DNA of 18,686 nucleotides from Gammaproteobacteria bacterium. Its GTDB lineage: Bacteria > Pseudomonadota > Gammaproteobacteria > SZUA-229. Positions 1 to 7,975 of this stretch are shown here, in pieces (positions within the stretch are counted from its first letter, which is position 1; the number at the start of each line of letters is the position of its first letter). The position numbers were made by a program, and so were the translations under genes. Below the pieces are notes generated by a model. That model ran no database searches. It was given only the letters and a program-made list of their open reading frames with translations, and was not told the DNA's origin. The stretch covers positions 1 through 18,686 of the forward strand of contig WFUQ01000260.1 of the NCBI GenBank assembly GCA_015484935.1, in the 5' to 3' direction.

Positions 1-2789
1 GCATCCGTCAGTTCACTTTTCGCATAACGGAAAGGCAGCATCGTACTCAACACAGACAGGCTCTTTTTGATCGAATCATCATAGCTGCCGTCCGGTATGC
101 GTGAGAGGTTGGTCTCATGGATCTTGATCGATTTTTCTTCGAACGGGTAAGCCTGATCTTCCAGCAGATAATTGTACTCCTCCAGTTCTTCCTCATTCAG
201 TTTAGCAGGGCGTTCCGATGCCAGTAAGGCACTGGCAAAATCACGGTAGATCTCAGCAATGTAGAACGTGGCAGCGGTGGTGACCTCCTCGACCTGATAT
301 TTGGCCGCACCGGTATAAGCTGCGATGGATTTTTTCATCAGTGCTTTCTTCTTCTTCAGGCTTTTCTTCAACGGCGCGGTCAACTTCACCTTCGCGTACT
401 GAGTATAGACCGGTTCGACCAGTTCGAGGCTGGCTGTCGCCGCCAGATATCGGGTCCGGTCAGTCCTCTGAGAACCGCCTTTCCTGTCCGCAGCCACGAT
501 CTGCTTCAGCCAGTAGTGCCGACGACTGGTGTCGTTCCTGTCTGCGTAATAGAGTGCGATCTTGTTCCGCAGCTCGATAGAACGGGAAAGCGGTGTCGGA
601 TACTGTTTTATGTAGGTCTTGTAGATGGCGACTGCCTTATCTTTTTTACCTGCCTTGTCGTACAGGTCCGCTGCCTGCCACAACAGGTCCTGCTGCTGTT
701 GCACCGGAGTCAGTCTGACTATCTTCATCATCTCGTCTGCCGCCGAGACCGGCTCATCCAGATTACTGTACGCCAGTGCCATCTTCTGTGCGATACCGAG
801 CCGCCACTTCTTCTGTTTCGGATAGAGCTTGCGGAACGATTTCAACTGACGCACGACTTCAGACCAGTTCTCCATCGCAACATATTCTGTCGCAGCATCA
901 TAAGCAGCGATGACATGTACAGAACTGACCGGCTTTATCTCTGCTATCCGCTGGAAATGCGTCGCTGCCATCTGATGATTTCCCAGTGTGCGTTCCGCCT
1001 CCCCCTGTCTATAGACGGATGCGACCAGCTGCTTGCGCATGACCTTTATAGCCTTGTCATCCGGCCTCATGGTAGCCAGCACCTTCGCGTAGGCATCCTC
1101 GGCGGTCGCATAGCGTTTGAGCTCGAAGCTGGAATGCGCCAGCAGGATCAAGGCCTTGTGTTTTATCTTCGCCATCACAGCAGGGTTGTTCACCAGACGT
1201 TCGGCTGCCGCGCTCGCCTGGGTGAAATCTTTGGCATCGAAGAAACGTTCGGCTGTTTTCAACAGCACTGCGGGCATACGTCTGTCATCCGGGAAGAAAT
1301 AACTGAATTTAAGCGAACTCTGTATGCGCATGGTGTCGATCTGCGGTTTGTCTTTTGGCTGACTCAAGCGGTACAGCTTGTCGTAGCTGAGTAATGCAGC
1401 ATACGCAGCCTCGGCGCTGTTTTTATGTGGCTGGTATTGGTAAGCCGTCTTTTCATATTCGGCGATGGCTCGCGGATAGTCGCCGGCCTCGTAGCTGACT
1501 TCTGCGAGCAGGTAATTCATCTCGGCTGCCTGTTCATCATCCGGGAACGAGGTGATATACATCTGATACCAGTTCGCAGCCTTCCTGTATCGTTTACGAT
1601 CCTTACCCGCACGCGCACTGGCATGATAGTGTCTTGCGATCTCTTCGATGTGCGAGGTCAGTATCGGTTTCAGCTCGGCCTGTGTCGCTGTATCCTGTTT
1701 CTTCCAGAAGTCGCTGCCCTTGTTATATCTTTTCACGAAGCGTTCTTTTTCCTGCAACAACAATGACGCGAAACCCGATCGTTTATAGACATCGATCGCC
1801 TTGCTGTGATAACGGGCTGCATACGGTGAGTCCGGGTATTCCTCGCCATAAGCAAGATAGACATCGACCGCATCGGTCAGACGCTCCTTGCTGATATACA
1901 GTTTCGCCAGTTCGTCGTATAACAGAGGCTCGTATACCCGCTTACCCTTGCTGGCAAAATACTGTTCGATAGCACGGTCGTCTTCCAGATACGAGAAGGA
2001 CAGACTGACCACACGCAGCACATCTTCCAGCAGTTCGCGATCACCTCTCGCCAGTGAACCGGAAACAGATGACTCGTCGATCATGTTCCTGTCATGGTTG
2101 ACATCCAGCAGCCGCACGTAACTGTCGATAGCCTGAGGGTATCGACTCTGTTTGAACAGTGCCCAGCCATGCTTATACAGAGACTTCTCATAGAACAGCG
2201 AATCCGGGTGATGTTTTACCACTACGCCATAGGCCTGCTCGGCGAGTGCATACTGTCCGCTGACGAAGAAACTTTCGCCTCGTCTGAACTGGACCTCATC
2301 GATGTATCTCGAATCCGGATAGCGCTCGACCAGACGGGACATCGCTGCCAATGCCTGATCAGGTTCGCCTGCATGTGCATAGGCCCGGGATAACTGATAC
2401 AGGATGACATCATTGTCTTCGCCATCGGGATAGGTTTCCAGATACTGCTGGTATCGCTGTATCGCCATGGTCGATTCCTGCTCACCTTGCTGCACGACAG
2501 CTTCGTCGGTCGAGAGTTTGTTATCCATACTCGCTTCCAGCTCCAGGTCTGCCAGTCGCTTTATCTCACGTCCGTAATTTTTATCCTGCGATGATATCGA
2601 TACCAGTTCACGGTAGTTCTTTATCACCTTCGTCTTATCCACATCGAAACTGACTGCTGGCCGAACCACCTCACTTTCGTGTTTGATATCAGCGATAGTC
2701 GGCCGGGTGTTGTCATCACCGAACATGCAGGACTGTAGACCGATGACTACCGGCAAGCAGATCAGACCACGTATAGCTAACCGGCTCAT
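1..2789 (-). CDS. Large TPR-repeat outer-membrane-type lipoprotein, 3' end outside window
   Basis: This is the 5' 929 codons of a gene that continues past the left edge without a stop. I translated it by hand from the minus strand. The N-terminus is a lipoprotein signal: a short basic start, a hydrophobic core and a lipobox LQSC with Cys21. After a linker rich in charged residues, TPR-like helical repeats begin near residue 105 and run through most of the visible protein, with recurrent patterns such as YPDS, A..AY and YPQAI. Families of this kind are periplasm-facing protein-interaction scaffolds. The start ATG at 2789 overlaps the TGA of the upstream TPR gene (ATGA, 2786-2789) and has GGAG five bases before it, so the two genes are probably translationally coupled. 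The arrangement of two TPR proteins in tandem recalls AglT/AgmU-type proteins of gliding machinery, but identity to those is not shown here. The family is certain only at the level of a TPR lipoprotein. Confidence 0.85.
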   Translation of the reverse strand, partial: MSRLAIRGLICLPVVIGLQSCMFGDDNTRPTIADIKHESEVVRPAVSFDVDKTKVIKNYRELVSISSQDKNYGREIKRLADLELEASMDNKLSTDEAVVQQGEQESTMAIQRYQQYLETYPDGEDNDVILYQLSRAYAHAGEPDQALAAMSRLVERYPDSRYIDEVQFRRGESFFVSGQYALAEQAYGVVVKHHPDSLFYEKSLYKHGWALFKQSRYPQAIDSYVRLLDVNHDRNMIDESSVSGSLARGDRELLEDVLRVVSLSFSYLEDDRAIEQYFASKGKRVYEPLLYDELAKLYISKERLTDAVDVYLAYGEEYPDSPYAARYHSKAIDVYKRSGFASLLLQEKERFVKRYNKGSDFWKKQDTATQAELKPILTSHIEEIARHYHASARAGKDRKRYRKAANWYQMYITSFPDDEQAAEMNYLLAEVSYEAGDYPRAIAEYEKTAYQYQPHKNSAEAAYAALLSYDKLYRLSQPKDKPQIDTMRIQSSLKFSYFFPDDRRMPAVLLKTAERFFDAKDFTQASAAAERLVNNPAVMAKIKHKALILLAHSSFELKRYATAEDAYAKVLATMRPDDKAIKVMRKQLVASVYRQGEAERTLGNHQMAATHFQRIAEIKPVSSVHVIAAYDAATEYVAMENWSEVVRQLKSFRKLYPKQKKWRLGIAQKMALAYSNLDEPVSAADEMMKIVRLTPVQQQQDLLWQAADLYDKAGKKDKAVAIYKTYIKQYPTPLSRSIELRNKIALYYADRNDTSRRHYWLKQIVAADRKGGSQRTDRTRYLAATASLELVEPVYTQYAKVKLTAPLKKSLKKKKALMKKSIAAYTGAAKYQVEEVTTAATFYIAEIYRDFASALLASERPAKLNEEELEEYNYLLEDQAYPFEEKSIKIHETNLSRIPDGSYDDSIKKSLSVLSTMLPFRYAKSELTD

Positions 2790-4642
2790 TGCTGCTCCGC
2801 CTGTATCGCTATCTCATCGACCAGTCGCGTCAACGAATAACGCGCATTCAATCGTAATTGCGCCAACTGCTGCCTGCGTTGTTCCACTACTGCTATCGCC
2901 AGTGCGGTAAGCCGTTGCTGTTGTTTCGCTATCAGCCGTTCCACTGTATTTTCCAGCCGGGATATCTCGGCCGTCTGGCCTGATATGCGACCACTGATAT
3001 CATTCAGTTTCCTTGCATTGATGGTCGATGCACGCTGCAAAGATTCCGCTGATGATCTCGCTTTCCCCAGTTCTCGGTCCAGCGCCTTCAGCTGACTTGC
3101 CACTTGCCAGAAACGCGGGACATAGTCGGTTTTGATATCCCAATACAGCAGACCGTATAACAATTTATATCGTTGCATCTGATCGGACACATCCTGTTTG
3201 TCTGCTACTTTATCCAGTAGCTGTTTTACCTCATCCAGCTGTTCGAGATAATCCCGCTCGTCTTCGTCAGCCAGCGCCAGTGCATCATCTGATTGTTTGA
3301 TGGCTTTGAGCTGTGCAGCCAGTCTGTTACGCTGTTTCTGTAACTGGCGCAGTTGTTCGTAACGGGTCGTGCCAGACAAGATCGCACGTTTCTCATCGAA
3401 ACTGTGCTTGCGTTCTGTCAGGTTCAGTTGCAGCACAGGGATGTTTTTCTTCCATGTGCTCAGCATGCTCAACATCGTCTGTAGTTCTCGATAGTTTTCC
3501 CATGCCAACTGAAAAGAAGGGTCTGCGATGATCTCATAATCGTATAACGCGGCTTTGACCGCATCATGTTCGCCACCCGAATCAACACGTCTCCCGGTCT
3601 GCTCAGACAGTACCGCGATGAGTTCGGTGTGCTTTATGTTATCGACGAAATCATCCATCCTGTGCAGCTGTCTTTCGTAAGACTGTACTGCTCTGTCGTA
3701 ATAGTCTGCCGAACGTTTCTTGTCACGCATCTGCTCGAAGGCGAAGGCTATCGCCAGCGATGCCTCCTGGGTGGCGACATCCTGTTGTTGCTTGTCCTGC
3801 AACACCTGCCAGTAGGTCAGTGCCTTCTCTGGCTGCGACTGTTTGCTCCATGCCCAACCGGCACCCAATAACGCCCGGTTACTCAGTGGCCCATCGACTC
3901 GTACGCCACCGAAACTGTCTATCGCCTGCTCGAACTTCGTCTGCCTCAAGGCGTTGACTCCCAGTGCCAGACGCGCTGCATCCTGCAATGCCAGTCGTTC
4001 CTCATCATCGACATCGGCATCGACAAGTCGGTTCAACCAGGCATAACCCTCGGCAGGCTTATCCGCTGCTGTCAGGCTGACACCGAGGTTATATTGTGAA
4101 TAGGCCGACCACACCTGATCCGGATCGATCTGGTTTGCGGCAGCCTGTGCTTGCGCAAAATGCTGCTCTCGCAGATACAGACTGCTCAACATATATTGAC
4201 GTTGCGCTTCCTGCTGCGGCAGCAGTTCACCCCTGATACGCGATAACAACTGCCCTGCTTGTCTATACTGTTTGTCCGCATACTGCACGCGTGCCAGGTT
4301 GAACCAGACACGATCCTTGATGTTATCGGGAATCTCTTCTTTCAGCAGGCGCTGGTATATCGCATCGGCTTCATCGGCCAGACCATAATCGTAATACAGC
4401 CCTGCGAGCAACAGCTCGGCATCTTCAGGTGCGTTGTTTATCAATCGCCTCTGTTTCGCGACCTGTATCTCAGTAATCGCCGCCAGATTGTTATCCTGAA
4501 AATACTGGTACAGCGATGTCCCCACCGCCAGATCCTCTATCCCGTTCTCATGTCGCTCTTCGACAGCAGACACCGACCATGACACACACGCCAGAGTGAC
4601 TGTCAGTATCGTACCGATGTAGGGTTTGCAGGCAGCTCGCAT
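2786..4642 (-). CDS. Periplasmic TPR and coiled-coil protein
   Basis: The protein is about 618 aa from the chosen start. The frame is open back to an ATG at 4714, but that would overlap the end of the preceding gene and add a Pro-rich stretch encoded by a C10 tract. The ATG at 4642 starts directly at a good signal peptide (Arg near the start, hydrophobic core, SVSA before the mature VEER) and has a GGA nine bases upstream, so I prefer it. The N-terminal half of the mature protein has TPR-like repeats (for example LLAGLYYDYGLADEADAIYQ and VWFNLARVQYADKQYRQAGQ). The last 250 or so residues are rich in Leu, Gln, Arg and Glu in heptad-like order and should form coiled coils. It probably acts as a periplasmic scaffold with the TPR lipoprotein encoded immediately downstream, with which it shares an ATGA overlap. 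No enzyme motif is visible. Confidence 0.85.
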   Translation of the reverse strand: MRAACKPYIGTILTVTLACVSWSVSAVEERHENGIEDLAVGTSLYQYFQDNNLAAITEIQVAKQRRLINNAPEDAELLLAGLYYDYGLADEADAIYQRLLKEEIPDNIKDRVWFNLARVQYADKQYRQAGQLLSRIRGELLPQQEAQRQYMLSSLYLREQHFAQAQAAANQIDPDQVWSAYSQYNLGVSLTAADKPAEGYAWLNRLVDADVDDEERLALQDAARLALGVNALRQTKFEQAIDSFGGVRVDGPLSNRALLGAGWAWSKQSQPEKALTYWQVLQDKQQQDVATQEASLAIAFAFEQMRDKKRSADYYDRAVQSYERQLHRMDDFVDNIKHTELIAVLSEQTGRRVDSGGEHDAVKAALYDYEIIADPSFQLAWENYRELQTMLSMLSTWKKNIPVLQLNLTERKHSFDEKRAILSGTTRYEQLRQLQKQRNRLAAQLKAIKQSDDALALADEDERDYLEQLDEVKQLLDKVADKQDVSDQMQRYKLLYGLLYWDIKTDYVPRFWQVASQLKALDRELGKARSSAESLQRASTINARKLNDISGRISGQTAEISRLENTVERLIAKQQQRLTALAIAVVEQRRQQLAQLRLNARYSLTRLVDEIAIQAEQQ

Positions 4643-4654
4643 CACAAAGAGTCC

Positions 4655-4664
4655 GGGGGGGGGG
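4655..4664. repeat. G10 homopolymer tract between two genes
   Basis: Ten consecutive G on the plus strand (C10 in the minus-strand mRNA) lie between the TAA of the 175-aa gene (4665-4667) and the start of the TPR/coiled-coil gene at 4642. The tract ends only one base before the weak ribosome-binding GGA. Tracts of this length are prone to slippage and to sequencing error. A length change would alter the leader of the TPR gene, and would shift the frame if the upstream ATG at 4714 were the real start. Confidence 0.9.
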
Positions 4665-5192
4665 TTATTCCCAGATACGCGTTTTGAATACCGGCTGTTC
4701 TTTTGCGGGGTCATCGATTATCTGCAATTCGATAAATTGCGGCTCACTGCCTTTAGTGATCTTGACAGTTTCACCCCGACGGTAGTCACGTTTGTTCGGA
4801 CCTACGCCGGTGAATATCGCGATCACTTCGTGCTCGCCTGAACTCAGATTACCGAGATAGAGCCGTTGAACCCCGCCGCGCTTCAGTGCCGTCAGTTCAC
4901 GCTCGGTATACAGGTGATTGGCTATCACCTTGTCGTCTATCTTCAACTGCACTGAATCGAGTGCGAACAGCTTGCCGGCATCCATCGACAGAAACACACT
5001 GAACTGGGTATTGGCAGGGAACAGCAGATCTTCTTCGAGGATGAACAGATTTCTGTTCAGTTTCAGCACATCCTTTTTTAATGCCTGAATCTCCTGTTGC
5101 AGTTCGGTGTCAGCCTCTTCGGCGGAGACACTGGAGAACACACAAGCACATATCAAAGCCGATATGAAAGTGAAGCGTAATGCCTGACTCAT
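4665..5192 (-). CDS. Exported small protein with coiled coil and beta-rich domain, function unknown
   Basis: The protein has 175 aa. It begins with a Sec signal peptide (hydrophobic ISALICACVF, then SSVSA before EEAD). A short acidic/basic segment of about residues 28-55 (TELQQEIQALKKDVLKLNRN) looks like a coiled coil. The rest, from about residue 60, has alternating beta-strand patterns (FSVFLSMDAG, VQRLYLGNLSSGEHEVIAIF) that suggest an immunoglobulin- or PEGA-like fold. No catalytic motif is present. AGGA lies seven bases before the ATG, a good ribosome site. It is the first gene of the three-gene set with the two TPR proteins, starting 110 bp after apbE. A likely role is an adaptor in the same periplasmic complex. 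I recognise no named family. Confidence 0.8.
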   Translation of the reverse strand: MSQALRFTFISALICACVFSSVSAEEADTELQQEIQALKKDVLKLNRNLFILEEDLLFPANTQFSVFLSMDAGKLFALDSVQLKIDDKVIANHLYTERELTALKRGGVQRLYLGNLSSGEHEVIAIFTGVGPNKRDYRRGETVKITKGSEPQFIELQIIDDPAKEQPVFKTRIWE

Positions 5193-5257
5193 AATTCATT
5201 CCTGTTAACATTCTGTTCTTATATCGTTCTTGATGACGACTATAATTTTGATGATGT

Positions 5258-5306
5258 TTAAGGGAGCGCTGATTGATTCACCCATGAATTATCAGCGCTT
5301 CCTTAA
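5258..5306 (-). terminator. Long hairpin at the 3' end of apbE, terminator or mRNA-processing structure
   Basis: The arms 5258-5273 and 5291-5306 are 16 bases each and complementary except at one position. The loop can pair further (ATTCA with TGAAT around CCCA), so nearly the whole 49 bases fold. The structure overlaps the apbE stop codon (5303-5305). In the minus-strand direction no clear U-tract follows, so it is not a textbook intrinsic terminator. It could end or stabilise the upstream mRNA and set a lower expression level for the three genes after it. Confidence 0.5.
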
Positions 5307-6310
5307 TTCTTCTCAGCGGGATCCATCAGACCCGATGAATAATGCACTACACCCGATGCATCGATGATGATCGCATCGATGCCATCCAGCGTTTCGATCA
5401 GTTCCAGCCCTCTGTCAGCACCGAGTACGAACAAGGTGGTCGATAGCGCATCGGTCACAGTCGCACGCGGTCCGATGACGGTGGCACTCCACGACCGGTC
5501 AGCAGACCGACCCGTCTTCGGGTTGATTATATGATGAATCCTCTCATCACCTGCGATAAAAAACCGCTCGTAATCACCCGAAGTAGACATTGCGCTATCT
5601 GTCAGCGGCATGCTCAAGGCAACCGCTGCGCTGTCGCGCGGGTGCCGGATACCGATCATCCACGGCCTGCCCTGTCTGTCGCCCAGTATCCGGCTGTCAC
5701 CACCGGCACTGACCAGTGCCTGTTGCACGTCGCACTGTTTTAAAATCTCGATGGCATTATCGACCGCATGCCCCTTTGCGATCCCGCCCAGATCGATGCG
5801 CATACCTGCTCTGGCAAAATGGACTGTCCTGTCTTTCAATTGCAGATTTTTATAGTTGATCGCATCCAACTTCTGCCGGATCAGTTCTTCATCCGGTTGC
5901 AGCTTCTGCCGATAATCGTAGTAATACCCGACCGATGAAAACGTGATATCGAACGCCCCGCCCGACATCGCCGATATGGCGACCGATCGTTGCAGCAGGT
6001 CATAGACTTCTTCGCTGACTGCTATTGCTTTCGACCCGGCACCGGCATTTATCAGCGACACCTCACTGTCCGGTTTATACGGACTCATCAACGCATCGAT
6101 ACGATGCATCTCTGCAAACACTTTATCGATGCAGGCCTGTGCCTTTACTTCGTCCTGTTGCCAGAGCTCGACCTGAACCCGGGTACCCATCACATCCAGC
6201 GTCCGTTTGAACCAGTCCGCGCTGGCATCAGGCACAGCGATGACCGCAAACAGCAAGACCAGGCTACGCAACAGAACGTGGTAACGGCTGCCTGTTAGTC
6301 TGGTCTGCAC
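5303..6310 (-). CDS. apbE: FAD:protein FMN transferase (ApbE)
   Basis: ApbE transfers FMN from FAD to a Thr/Ser of exported proteins by a phosphoester bond, acting outside the cytoplasmic membrane. The 335-aa protein has the usual family length and motifs: MGT at 41-43, SPYKPDSEVS at 76-85, FDIT at 120-123, DLGGIAKG at 173-180, GGD at 203-205, STSGDY at 241-246, HHIINPKTG at 258-266 and the metal-binding TDALSTT at 285-291. A Sec signal peptide ends in ASA, with cleavage likely after Ala31, and there is no lipobox. The start is GTG at 6310; the only in-frame codons upstream lead straight to a stop, and no ATG precedes the signal peptide. It lies 27 bp after the DUF1501-like gene. ApbE is often found beside DUF3570/DUF4266 genes, and here they lie in the divergent set. 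No obvious flavinylation target motif ([ST]GAT type) was seen in the window's proteins. Confidence 0.97.
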   Translation of the reverse strand: MQTRLTGSRYHVLLRSLVLLFAVIAVPDASADWFKRTLDVMGTRVQVELWQQDEVKAQACIDKVFAEMHRIDALMSPYKPDSEVSLINAGAGSKAIAVSEEVYDLLQRSVAISAMSGGAFDITFSSVGYYYDYRQKLQPDEELIRQKLDAINYKNLQLKDRTVHFARAGMRIDLGGIAKGHAVDNAIEILKQCDVQQALVSAGGDSRILGDRQGRPWMIGIRHPRDSAAVALSMPLTDSAMSTSGDYERFFIAGDERIHHIINPKTGRSADRSWSATVIGPRATVTDALSTTLFVLGADRGLELIETLDGIDAIIIDASGVVHYSSGLMDPAEKN

Positions 6311-6337
6311 CGGCGGGAGTGACTTGCTTGCCCGCGG

Positions 6338-7966
6338 TTACAGCGCAGGGAAAGCCGCATATTGCGAATAATTACTACCCAGTCCATGCCCCGGGAAGGC
6401 ACTGGCGAATTGATTGATATCACCGTTCAACGCCATGTAATTGAGCAAGACCGTATTCACCAGAAGATTGACATTGTTGGCCGCAGGGCTCGACGATGTC
6501 ACCACCGACGCATCTGCCGAGAAACGACCGATCTGTCTTCCGGGGATGCTCGGTGTCGGCTTGCCCGCAGGGTTGAACACCAGAAAATAAGAACAACCTG
6601 TAGATGAATTATCACCTGTCCATTGTCCCTTGCCGCGACCACCGAGGATGTTGCCATTATCGATAGATTCATCCGGCATACCGTTACTGGCGACCGATCC
6701 GTCACTGAACACATAGATCATCAACGGCTTGTTCAACAGTGCTGCATAATTCAGACAGGCTCCGATACAGCGGCCTGCTCTGAGGTCGCGATTCTCACCG
6801 GTACGACGATCACCGGTGTGGTAATCATAACCACCCATGGTGATACAACCACCGGCGGAATAACCGTTGAGCACCATCTTCATCACTGAAGCGGTCTTGC
6901 GGAATTCGTTATCCGCCGCCAGTTCACCCGCGGTAAATATTTTCAGTATATCGGTATCCAGTGTCGGATCGACCTGTTTACCTGCGAAACGATCAGCCAG
7001 ATCAGCGGCTTTGAGATAACCACAACGCACCAGATCTTTCACCAGCTCATCTTTGGTCAAGCCGGTGTTGACCGTACCGAGTTTGAGTTTTTTATGGGTG
7101 ATACGCGCCATCGATTCCATCACCGCTGTCACATCCGCAGGATTACTCAGGATAGCAGTCAGCTCACCGACATCGACCATGCCGGTAACATCGCTCGGAC
7201 GGTCTACCTTGGTCGGGCGGAATGCCGGATCGATAAGATTTGCCGGTGCCATGGAATTGCCACCGGATTCGCTGTTACGCGAACCGACCAGATCGACTAC
7301 CGTACCCGAACCGCCAGCGATAGGCAGTCCGTACAAGGGGTTATGTGGATTGTTGCTGGTATCGTTGTCCGACCGCGACGGTATGACACAACCATCGACC
7401 AGTCCGACGGCCGCACCGGCGCGTTCCAGTATGCCTTTGAGCATGGCACTGTCAGCATGGAACTGAAGACCGAGATCATCATTCACAAAATCATTATTCA
7501 CACTGGGATTGAGCAGACTGAAGTTGGTCGAATCCAGTCCCGGCACCATATCACCGGGCACGCCCATCTTGCTGTAACCCGCCGTACTGATGACACCGTC
7601 ATTCTGACCACCGGAGCCACCGACCAAAACATTCGAGCCTGCGAGGTTGGCACCACCTGCCAGATCGAAACAGATGAAGGGCACTTTGGCTGCACCGGTC
7701 AAGCCACCCAGCGAACAATTCACATCGGTCGCCAGCGAATCGATGTCGGCAGACAACGCAGCCATCGCCTTGTTCGGACTGGCGAACAGACTGAACACAC
7801 CACCACCGACTACGGTCGCTGCACCGCCGAGAAAACCCTGCCGGATAAAATCCCGGCGTGAAACAGGTCGCGCATGATCAGCATGGTATAACGGTGCATC
7901 GACAGACAGAGTCTGTTTTTTCGACCGGAACCTGCGAACGAGTTTATTATTTTGTTTTCTGGCCAT
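6338..7966 (-). CDS. Tat-exported DUF1501-like protein
   Basis: The 542-aa protein has a twin-arginine signal: SRRDFIR at residues 36-42 after an unusually long basic n-region, then a Gly/Ala-rich hydrophobic stretch and a likely AMA cleavage site. The mature part begins with VPFICFDLAGGANLAG, which fits the IFxFLxGGADGL-like start of DUF1501 proteins. It later contains GGYDYHTGDRRTG, matching their G-[FWY]-D-x-H motif, and a LMIYVFSDGSV strand where DUF1501 proteins have their acidic SEFGRT-type motif. DUF1501 proteins are exported and distantly related to the alkaline-phosphatase/sulfatase fold, and their chemistry is mostly unknown. At least eight Cys residues are present, which is high. 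Tat export suggests the protein folds in the cytoplasm, perhaps around a cofactor. AGG lies eight bases before the ATG, inside a nine-base gap after the LamG gene. The family assignment is from motif memory only. Confidence 0.75.
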   Translation of the reverse strand: MARKQNNKLVRRFRSKKQTLSVDAPLYHADHARPVSRRDFIRQGFLGGAATVVGGGVFSLFASPNKAMAALSADIDSLATDVNCSLGGLTGAAKVPFICFDLAGGANLAGSNVLVGGSGGQNDGVISTAGYSKMGVPGDMVPGLDSTNFSLLNPSVNNDFVNDDLGLQFHADSAMLKGILERAGAAVGLVDGCVIPSRSDNDTSNNPHNPLYGLPIAGGSGTVVDLVGSRNSESGGNSMAPANLIDPAFRPTKVDRPSDVTGMVDVGELTAILSNPADVTAVMESMARITHKKLKLGTVNTGLTKDELVKDLVRCGYLKAADLADRFAGKQVDPTLDTDILKIFTAGELAADNEFRKTASVMKMVLNGYSAGGCITMGGYDYHTGDRRTGENRDLRAGRCIGACLNYAALLNKPLMIYVFSDGSVASNGMPDESIDNGNILGGRGKGQWTGDNSSTGCSYFLVFNPAGKPTPSIPGRQIGRFSADASVVTSSSPAANNVNLLVNTVLLNYMALNGDINQFASAFPGHGLGSNYSQYAAFPAL

Positions 7967-7975
7967 AACGTTTAC

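Noticed and set aside
516..1394. 292-codon plus-strand open frame opposite the large TPR lipoprotein gene
   Set aside because: It lies wholly antisense to a frame with clear TPR repeats and a lipoprotein signal. Its translation is rich in Cys, Arg and His without domain pattern.
4643..4714. N-terminal extension of the TPR/coiled-coil protein
   Set aside because: It overlaps the preceding gene, depends on the C10 tract, has no ribosome site and precedes an intact signal peptide.
7094..7861. 255-codon plus-strand open frame opposite the DUF1501-like gene
   Set aside because: Antisense shadow; the translation is Thr/Arg/His-rich with no signal or domain.
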